A DNA stretch of 46,469 nucleotides from Actinomycetota bacterium (GTDB lineage Bacteria > Actinomycetota > Thermoleophilia > RBG-16-64-13): contig JAHJSA010000027.1 in the NCBI GenBank assembly GCA_018830645.1, forward strand, positions 1 to 46,469. Reading direction: 5' to 3'. Below, piece by piece: positions 41,235-46,469 of this stretch. Both the position numbers and the translations under genes were made by a program. Each line of letters starts with the position of its first letter. The first letter of the stretch is position 1. The notes under the pieces were generated by a model. It searched no databases. It was not told the origin of the DNA and saw nothing but the letters and a program-made list of their open reading frames with translations.

Positions 41235-42967
41235 CCCGAACCCTTCTCGTAGACCTGTCCTCCGGCACCGTCACGCCGGAGGACCTCGACGTACCGGGCC
41301 TCGCCGGTTTCGGCGGCAAGGCGCTCGGCGTGGATCTGCTGGAGCGATACCTGGACCCGACCGTCGATCCGCTGGCTCCGGGCAACGTCGTCGTGTTCAC
41401 GCCCAGCAAGGTGGCCGCCTACGGTTTCTCAGGCTCGAACCGCTTCGGCGCCTTCACCAAGAGCCCGATGACCGGAGCCTTCCTCGAGACCTATTCGGGC
41501 GGCACCATGGCGCGCACGCTGCAGGAGACCGGCTGGGACGCGATCGTGGTACGCGGTGCCGCCGCGACCCCCGTGCGCGTGCACTTGGACGACGAGGGAG
41601 CGACCATCCTCCCCGCCGGCGACCTCTGGGGCCTGGACGTCTTCGCCACGGAGGACTCCCTCCGTCAGTCGGTGGACAAGCGTACGTCGACCATGGTCAT
41701 CGGCCAGGCGGGCGAGACTCTCTCGGTGCTGGCTTCGGTGCATCTGGATCGAGACCACGCCCTGGGTCGCGGCGGCCTCGGCGCGGTCTTCGGCAGCAAG
41801 AACCTCAAGGCGATCACGGTCACGTCGCTGGGATCCCGCCGCGCCGAAGCCGGCGAGGCCTTCCAGGGAGTAAAGCAGGCCGTGTCGAAGTTGGCCACCG
41901 ACTCACCGGCGGCTCACGCGTATCGCTCGTTCGGCACCCCCATGATGGTGGCCGTGCTGAACGAGGCGGGGGCGTTCCCCACCGGCTACTGGGAGTCGGG
42001 ACGGGCGGCGCACAGGGCGAACCTCGAGGCCGAGAGCTTCCCCACCTGGGCCAAGGTTGAGACCGGCACCTGCCCACCCTGCCCCATCCGTTGCCGCCGC
42101 AAGCTCACCGTGCTGCGCGGCCCCCACGAGGGGCGCGTGGTGCACGGCCCTGAGTACGAGACGCTCTACTCGTTCGGCGGGCTCTGCATGGTCGAGCAGG
42201 CGGAAGACGTGCTGTACCTGCACGAGGAGTGTAACCGGCTGGGCATGGACACCATGAGCGCAGGCAACCTGGTGTCCCTGGCCATGCGGGCCACCTCGAG
42301 AGGTATTCGCGACGACGGGCCCGCGCCCGGCGACGCCACGGCGATCTCCGAACTCCTCGCCCACATCGCCGCCCAGGACACCGAACTCGGGGAGATCCTC
42401 TCCCGCGGCATCCGGGGCGCGGCGGCGGCGTTCGGCATGGAAGACGAGGCCATCCACGTCAAGGGTATGGAGCCGGCCGGCTACGACCCGCGGTCGCTGC
42501 GCGGCATGGCGCTCGCCTACGCCACCAGCCCCCGCGGCGCCTGCCACATGCGCTCCACCTTCTACAAGCCCATCCTCGCGGGCATGGTCAAGGACACAGA
42601 CGCCGCCGGCACGGTCGAGGTCTTCGTAGATTTCGAAGACCGTATGTTCCTGTACGACTGCTTGATCATGTGCCGCTTCTACCGCGATTTCATGACCTGG
42701 GACGACCTGGCCGTGCTCGCCTCGGAGTTGCACGGTGCTCCGGTCGACGTACCGACCATCCAGCAGCTGGCCGGCGACCTGCTCACCCGCGTGCGGCGCC
42801 TGAACTTCGCCATGGGGCTCACCGCCGCCGACGACACCATCCCCAAGCGGTTCCTCACGGAGGGCATCGACGACAAGCCGCCGATCGGGGAGAAGGAGTT
42901 CCACGACCTCCTCGACGCCTACTTCGTGCGGCGCGGGTGGCCGGAAGGAGTACCTCCGGCGGCCTGA
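41231..42967 (+). CDS. Aldehyde:ferredoxin oxidoreductase family protein (second)
   Basis: The 578-residue protein is a diverged paralogue of its overlapping neighbour, with RGGLGAVFGSKNLKAITV, CPPCPIRC (Cys281, 284, 288), a fourth Cys near 481 (MCRF), and YDPRSLRGMALAYATSPRGACH. It keeps the pterin- and cluster-binding motifs, so both copies appear active. The pair is not a recent duplication, because the sequences differ throughout. Two enzymes in tandem may oxidise two different aldehydes or form a heteromer. The TetR gene lies convergent 57 bases downstream behind a shared terminator. Confidence 0.91.
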   Translation: MTRTLLVDLSSGTVTPEDLDVPGLAGFGGKALGVDLLERYLDPTVDPLAPGNVVVFTPSKVAAYGFSGSNRFGAFTKSPMTGAFLETYSGGTMARTLQETGWDAIVVRGAAATPVRVHLDDEGATILPAGDLWGLDVFATEDSLRQSVDKRTSTMVIGQAGETLSVLASVHLDRDHALGRGGLGAVFGSKNLKAITVTSLGSRRAEAGEAFQGVKQAVSKLATDSPAAHAYRSFGTPMMVAVLNEAGAFPTGYWESGRAAHRANLEAESFPTWAKVETGTCPPCPIRCRRKLTVLRGPHEGRVVHGPEYETLYSFGGLCMVEQAEDVLYLHEECNRLGMDTMSAGNLVSLAMRATSRGIRDDGPAPGDATAISELLAHIAAQDTELGEILSRGIRGAAAAFGMEDEAIHVKGMEPAGYDPRSLRGMALAYATSPRGACHMRSTFYKPILAGMVKDTDAAGTVEVFVDFEDRMFLYDCLIMCRFYRDFMTWDDLAVLASELHGAPVDVPTIQQLAGDLLTRVRRLNFAMGLTAADDTIPKRFLTEGIDDKPPIGEKEFHDLLDAYFVRRGWPEGVPPAA

Positions 42968-43007
42968 TCACACCCAACCGATCCAACGGCGCGACACCAG
43001 GCGACAT

Positions 43008-43042
43008 CGCGAGGCCTCGGGCTCCTAGCCCGAAGCCTCGCG
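43008..43042. terminator. Bidirectional hairpin at the aor/tetR convergence
   Basis: A 16-base stem with one mismatch (CGCGAGGCCTCGGGCT at 43008, pairing with AGCCCGAAGCCTCGCG at 43027) surrounds a three-base loop. It overlaps the last codons and stop of the TetR gene. U-tracts are weak, but position and strength suggest termination of the aor operon. Confidence 0.6.
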
Positions 43043-43696
43043 CCGCTTCTCCACGTACGCCTCGACCATGTCGCCCAGAACGACGAACGCAGCGTCAGGG
43101 TCGAAGCGATCCGGATCGAGCAGCGACTGAAGCGCGATGCCGTCGACCACGGCGGTGAGAAGCGCTCCCAGGCCCGCGGCGTGCCGGTCGTGGCCTTCGG
43201 CGCCCGGGAGGCACGCCTCGATGTTGAGCCCGCGATACCATTCGTAGAGATCGGCGATGCGAGGTCGGAGCCTCTTCGATCCGAGGATATGTGGCACGAG
43301 GCTGAACAGCGCGAAGAACGACTCGGTGTCGGCGGCGACACGGCCCAGGCCATCCGCCCACGCGTGGATGCGTTTCGGCCCCGGCTGGAGCGCGCGCATC
43401 TCGGCGTTCGCGGCCACCTGGTTATCCCTGATCAGCGAATCGACCAGGGCGGCGAGAAGCCCGTCCTTGTCGCCGAAGTAGTAGCGCACCATGGCCTTAT
43501 TCTCTCCAGCTTCCCGAGCGATGGCTTCGAGGGAGAGTGCCTTGAAACCCTCGGCGACGAGAAGCCTGCGCGCCGCCTCCACAAGGGCGCGAGCCACGGG
43601 CGGCATGGCGGCGAGAGGTACGTCGGCCGGCAACGGCAGGGGTGGCGGCGGAGTCACCGGGGGCATCTCGATCTGATCGTCGGAAGTCTCGCCCAT
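43025..43696 (-). CDS. TetR-family transcriptional repressor
   Basis: The 223-residue protein has a Pro-rich N-terminal extension (PPVTPPPPLPLP) of about 30 residues. The TetR helix-turn-helix follows (LVEAARRLLVAEGFKALSLE...GENKAMVRYYFGDKDGLLAAL), then a helical ligand domain. ATG at 43696. It diverges from the symporter genes across a region with a near-perfect 26-base palindrome, so it almost certainly controls them, and perhaps itself. The ligand is unknown; a pyrimidine, hydantoin or amine would suit the neighbourhood. Confidence 0.9.
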   Translation of the reverse strand: MGETSDDQIEMPPVTPPPPLPLPADVPLAAMPPVARALVEAARRLLVAEGFKALSLEAIAREAGENKAMVRYYFGDKDGLLAALVDSLIRDNQVAANAEMRALQPGPKRIHAWADGLGRVAADTESFFALFSLVPHILGSKRLRPRIADLYEWYRGLNIEACLPGAEGHDRHAAGLGALLTAVVDGIALQSLLDPDRFDPDAAFVVLGDMVEAYVEKRREASG

Positions 43697-43766
43697 GAAA
43701 CCCCATTCGGTGTGTCTTTGCGCCGATTGCGCAACATGCCTGCTTCCTGATAGGTTAGCAGAGGCC

Positions 43767-43792
43767 GCATTGTCTATCCAGATAGATAATGC
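43767..43792. promoter_or_regulatory. 26-bp palindromic operator, probable TetR site
   Basis: GCATTGTCTATC faces GATAGATAATGC across a central CA. Outer five and inner six bases of each arm match, with one mismatched pair per arm plus the centre. It lies 71 bases before the TetR start and 77 bases before the small membrane protein start, in the divergent control region. Confidence 0.75.
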
Positions 43793-43868
43793 GATTACGC
43801 ACAAGGGGTGGGGACTCTTGGGAACACCGGCTCGCCGCCCCTAGGCCTCAAGGAGGAGGAGACATGCC

Positions 43869-44108
43869 GTGAAACCCTGGTTGAAGAGTATGAAGAAGAC
43901 CACGATCCGACGGGCGTTCCTCGCCTACTTCGTCTTCATGTTCGCCTGGCTCGTGGTGCCGCCGATGTTCGAGGTGATCAATCGCGTCGAGCCGTGGGTG
44001 GTCGGGATGCCCTTCGTGGTGTTCATGATCGCCGCTATCTCGTTCCTGGTCTGCCTGGGCCTCGTTCTCCTGTTCGAAATCGAGCGGATGAGAGGGGAAC
44101 TGCAATGA
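43869..44108 (+). CDS. Small membrane protein, DUF3311-like partner of a sodium symporter
   Basis: The 79-residue protein has two hydrophobic helices, FLAYFVFMFAWLVVPPMFEV and VVGMPFVVFMIAAISFLVC, joined by a short INRVEPWVV loop. This is the DUF3311-like form of small proteins that precede solute:sodium symporters. GTG start at 43869 follows a very strong GGAGGAGGAG site. An ATG five bases before it (43864) opens a two-codon frame only. The stop overlaps the symporter ATG (ATGA), suggesting a two-subunit transporter. Confidence 0.82.
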   Translation: MKPWLKSMKKTTIRRAFLAYFVFMFAWLVVPPMFEVINRVEPWVVGMPFVVFMIAAISFLVCLGLVLLFEIERMRGELQ

Positions 44109-45658
44109 CATCGTGGTGGCCTCTTATCATCACCCTCGCCTACTTCGTCATCGTGTTCTTCGTGGTCCGGAAATGGGCCGCCCTCAAGCATGACAGCATG
44201 GAAGACTTCGCTGTAGCCGGCCGGCAGTTCAAGTGGTACATGATCATGTTCACCGTTCTGGCCACCTGGTTCGTGGGCGCCATCTATACGGCGTTCTTCA
44301 GCTACGGCGTGCTGTACGGCACGCTGGCCCAGTACGCCACCATCTACACGCTGGCCGGCCTGGTCGTGTACTACTACATCTCGCCCCGAATCTGGATCTG
44401 GGGCAAGGTCCACAACCTATACAACATGCCCGACTACATCGAGCTCCGGTACAGCGACAAGTGGCTGGGCGTCGTGTTCGCGCTGGCGGGACTGCTGATC
44501 GGAGCCCCGTGGCAGGTGATCGCCTTCAAGACTTTCGGGTACGCCTTCAACGAGGTCACCTACAACACGCTGCCGGTGTGGACGGTTGGCCCCTTCACCA
44601 TCAGCGTCGGGATTCTGCTGATCGGCGCCTTCGTACTCTGGTACGTGGTGAGCGGCGGCATGAAGTCCGTGGTGATCACAGACTTCGTGCAGGGCGTCAT
44701 CTCGGTGGTCATCGTGCTGGTGGGCGTGATCTTCGTGGCCCAGAAGCTCTTCGGCGGATTTGGTGAGATCTTCCGCGAGGTGGAGAGGGTCGCACCGGAA
44801 CTCCTCGTGGTCGACGGCTCGACCTACTGGGCGGGCATCATCCTGGCCAGCGCCATCGGCGCCTACTGCTGGCTCGAGATCTTCAACCGCATCTTCATCG
44901 CCGAGAGCGTGCGCGAGCTCAAGCTGGTGGCTCGGGGTGCCCCCATCATCGCCACCACGGTGAGCTTCCTGCTCTTCGCCCTCGCCATGGGCGGCATCTA
45001 CTACAAGGGCGGCATCACCGACACCGCAGGCGCGGAGTCGGCTTTCCTCGTGTTCTTCAGCGACGCAGGCGGGCCCATGCTCCTGGCCTTCGCGGCCATC
45101 GTGATCGTGGCGGCCGAGATGTCCTCCGTGGACTCCCAGCTCACCGCACTCGGCGTCGTGATCGGCAAGAACGTAGTCGAGAAGATCCGCAACCGCGCCT
45201 ACTCCGCGAAAGCGTTGCTCGGTATCAGCCGGTGGTCGATCATCGTCTGGTCGGTTGTCGCCATGTTCCTCGCCATGGGCGACCTGCCCCTGCTCATCAC
45301 CATCGCCATCAAGACCTACGAGCTGCTCACCAGTCTCTTCCCGGCCATCATCATTGGGGCCTTCTGGAAGCGGGCGAACCGGATCTCGGTATGGGCCGGT
45401 ATCGTGGTGGGCTTCACCGTGTCGATCTGGATGAGCTACACCCCCGACTTCATCGCCGGTCTGCCCGGCTATCTGGGTGGATGGCCCGCGGGCATGTACG
45501 GCTTCGCGGCCAACCTGATCGTGTTCGTGATCCTCTCCTACGCCTTCGGTAAGCAGCCCCACGTAGATGCGCTGTTCGCAGAGGTGGACACCTACGAGGA
45601 CGCCAACACCATACGGGACCGCGCCGCGGCGAACCCGGCCACCAGCATGGCCGAATAG
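44105..45658 (+). CDS. Sodium:solute symporter (SSS family)
   Basis: The 517-residue protein with about 13 helices has SSS features: SMEDFAVAGRQFKWYMIMFT near the start, VLWYVVSGGMKSVVITDFVQ with the sodium-binding helix, and AEMSSVDSQLTALGVVIGKNV. It couples Na+ to uptake of a small solute, in the pantothenate/proline/allantoin-like part of the family. The remnants downstream (amidohydrolase, nitrilase-type amidase) suggest a ureide, hydantoin or carbamoyl compound. ATG overlaps the small partner stop. Confidence 0.93.
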   Translation: MTSWWPLIITLAYFVIVFFVVRKWAALKHDSMEDFAVAGRQFKWYMIMFTVLATWFVGAIYTAFFSYGVLYGTLAQYATIYTLAGLVVYYYISPRIWIWGKVHNLYNMPDYIELRYSDKWLGVVFALAGLLIGAPWQVIAFKTFGYAFNEVTYNTLPVWTVGPFTISVGILLIGAFVLWYVVSGGMKSVVITDFVQGVISVVIVLVGVIFVAQKLFGGFGEIFREVERVAPELLVVDGSTYWAGIILASAIGAYCWLEIFNRIFIAESVRELKLVARGAPIIATTVSFLLFALAMGGIYYKGGITDTAGAESAFLVFFSDAGGPMLLAFAAIVIVAAEMSSVDSQLTALGVVIGKNVVEKIRNRAYSAKALLGISRWSIIVWSVVAMFLAMGDLPLLITIAIKTYELLTSLFPAIIIGAFWKRANRISVWAGIVVGFTVSIWMSYTPDFIAGLPGYLGGWPAGMYGFAANLIVFVILSYAFGKQPHVDALFAEVDTYEDANTIRDRAAANPATSMAE

Positions 45659-45679
45659 CCGGACGCTTCGGCAGCACAG

Positions 45680-45713
45680 CGTCAGGGCCGGGCGCAGGCG
45701 CCCGGCCCTGACG
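45680..45713 (+). terminator. Very strong GC hairpin after the symporter
   Basis: A perfect 16-base stem (left arm 45680-45695, right arm 45698-45713) with a two-base loop starts 22 bases after the symporter stop. No U-tract follows, but the hairpin would close the symporter transcript or protect its end. Confidence 0.65.
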
Positions 45714-45749
45714 GCCGATCTCCTCGATCGAAGACATCCTGGGAGCAGC

Positions 45750-45838
45750 ATGCACTACACCTCATCCACATCTGCGAACGTCGGAGGTGCCTTCGACCTA
45801 GCCGTCATCGGTGGCGTCCTCATCGACCCGCTGGCCGG
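45750..45838 (+). pseudogene. 5' remnant of an amidohydrolase (hydantoinase/dihydropyrimidinase-like)
   Basis: An ATG after GGGAGCAGC opens MHYTSSTSANVGG, then FDLAVIGGVLIDPLAG. This is the standard N-terminal beta-strand of cyclic amidohydrolases (FDLLI-GG-VVDP-G). The similarity ends abruptly and runs into nitrilase sequence in another frame. Only about 30 of about 460 residues remain. I read it as the start of a deleted gene. Confidence 0.55.
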
Positions 45839-46223
45839 TCTTCCACACACGCTACGGCACCATCGGCATAGCCATCTGCTGGGATGAGTGGTTCCCGGAA
45901 GCATCGCGCATCCTGGGCCTGAAGGGCGCCCAGATCATCTTCTACCCTTCCGCCATCGGCTCGGAGCCCGACCACCCGGAGCTCTCCACTCGCGAGGCCT
46001 GGAAGACGGTGATCCGCAGTCACGGCATCGCGAACGGGCTGTTCGTGGCCGCGGTCAACCGAGTCGGCACGGAGGACGACATGTCCTTCTACGGTGGCAG
46101 CTTCATCGGCGGGCCGCTCGGAGAGGTGCGTGCCGAGGCGTCCGGCGACCCGACACCTACGGGGAGATCTTGCGCACCATCGGGACACCGCCGGCCAGGC
46201 ACCCAGGGCCGACGACCGGCTGA
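45834..46223 (+). pseudogene. Internal/C-terminal remnant of a nitrilase-family amidase (carbamoyl amidase type)
   Basis: From the junction the frame reads VFHTRYGTIGIAICWDEWFP, AQIIFYPSAIGSEPDHPELS and FYGGSFIGGPLGEVRAEASG. The catalytic Cys is in AICWDEW. The N-terminal half with the catalytic Glu and Lys is absent. Near 46150 the frame shifts to RRPDTYGEILRT, the usual family end (RRPDLYG), stopping near 46223. So there is a 5' truncation and a second internal deletion of about 40 residues. Closest in pattern to beta-ureidopropionase or N-carbamoylputrescine amidase. Confidence 0.7.
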
Positions 46224-46245
46224 GATCGCGGAAGCGACTGCAGCT

Positions 46246-46342
46246 TCGGAAGCGATCGGACGGAAGCGATCGGGCGCCGTGCCCGGACGGAAGCGATCGG
46301 GCGGCCGCGCCCGGACGGAAGCGATCGGGCGGCCGCGCCTGA
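46246..46342. repeat. 27-28 bp tandem array (3 units plus part)
   Basis: Units beginning ACGGAAGCGATCGGGCG start at 46260, 46287 and 46315, with lengths 27, 28 and 28 bases. A partial unit TCGGAAGCGATCGG precedes at 46246. Each carries CGATCG. The second and third are nearly identical. The array lies between the nitrilase remnant and the PucR-like gene. Confidence 0.85.
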
Positions 46343-46345
46343 GTT

Positions 46346-46469
46346 TTAGGGCAGTCGCGCGGAACCCGGCCTGCCCCGAGTGATCTCCAGGATGCGCATC
46401 GCCTGGAAGGCAAGGGAGACATCGACGAGGGTGTCGGTGGAATCCAGAGAAACGCCCAGTAACTCCTCC
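46346..46469 (-). CDS. C-terminal fragment of a probable PucR-family regulator (runs off the edge)
   Basis: The last 40 residues on the minus strand read EELLGVSLDSTDTLVDVSLA then FQAMRILEITRG before TAA at 46346-46348. This resembles the C-terminal helix-turn-helix end of PucR/CdaR regulators (EELLGVSLDD...L.L.LALR). The PucR family controls purine and hydantoin-type catabolism, which fits the remnants beside it. Too little remains in view for certainty. Confidence 0.45.
   Translation of the reverse strand, partial: EELLGVSLDSTDTLVDVSLAFQAMRILEITRGRPGSARLP

Noticed and set aside
44417-45751. Long open frame (444 codons) on the minus strand opposite the symporter
   Set aside because: Composition is Asp/Glu/His-rich noise typical of the antisense of a GC-rich gene; the plus strand encodes a clear SSS symporter.

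Overview
This is a GC-rich, gene-dense bacterial chromosome segment. Its style suggests an anaerobic or facultatively anaerobic actinobacterium, possibly Coriobacteriia-like: frequent GTG starts, many ATGA start/stop overlaps, tungsten-type aldehyde:ferredoxin oxidoreductases, 2-hydroxyacyl-CoA dehydratase-type proteins, ACR3 arsenite efflux and a beta-keto acid cleavage enzyme. There is no rRNA, tRNA or phage gene, so the lineage cannot be fixed from this window.

Layout. 1-3.5 kb (minus strand): a decayed DUF1801/vapB/vapC cassette, a soluble phospholipase D-fold protein, an epoxyqueuosine reductase-like Fe-S protein and a lipoprotein. 3.5-9.1 kb (minus): a DASS-type transporter, a 157-bp palindromic MITE-like element, citrate synthase overlapped with a CobW-type GTPase, a degenerate tandem array and a 2-dehydropantoate reductase. 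9.2-12.6 kb (plus): two overlapping 2-hydroxyacyl-CoA dehydratase-like genes and a NYN-LOTUS protein. 12.7-16.5 kb (minus): YnfA, an FMN-binding protein, a SnoaL-like pseudogene, an HD-GYP protein and a metallophosphoesterase. 16.5-20 kb (minus): an arsenic operon arsR-thioredoxin-permease-acr3-CopZ-like; the last gene carries an in-frame amber codon. 20-26 kb: a SHOCT protein, a cystathionine gamma-synthase/lyase, a YdcZ-type transporter, and an operon of an unknown protein, a beta-propeller protein and a BKACE, preceded by a strong terminator in its leader.

26.2-29.2 kb (plus): a LysR regulator and a 635-residue SMC-family ATPase that has both head halves but no room for a normal hinge. 29.2-36.2 kb (minus): branched-chain amino acid and serine genes ilvD-ilvB-ilvN-ilvC-serA. 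36.4-43 kb (plus): a CheY-like receiver, then agmatinase, GABA-type aminotransferase and two tandem aldehyde:ferredoxin oxidoreductases. 43-46.5 kb: a TetR gene with a 26-bp palindromic operator, diverging from a small membrane protein and a sodium:solute symporter. After these come fused remnants of an amidohydrolase and a nitrilase-family amidase, a 28-bp tandem array and the C-terminal end of a probable PucR-family regulator.

The best candidates for new biology are the hinge-less SMC-like ATPase and the putative ferredoxin-coupled agmatine/polyamine operon (speB-gabT-aor-aor). Also notable are the terminator-preceded unknown-propeller-BKACE operon, the amber-interrupted CopZ-like gene, and the recurrent 12-28 bp degenerate tandem arrays. 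Several pseudogenes show local gene decay, although frameshifts and nonsense codons in a single assembly could also be sequence errors.
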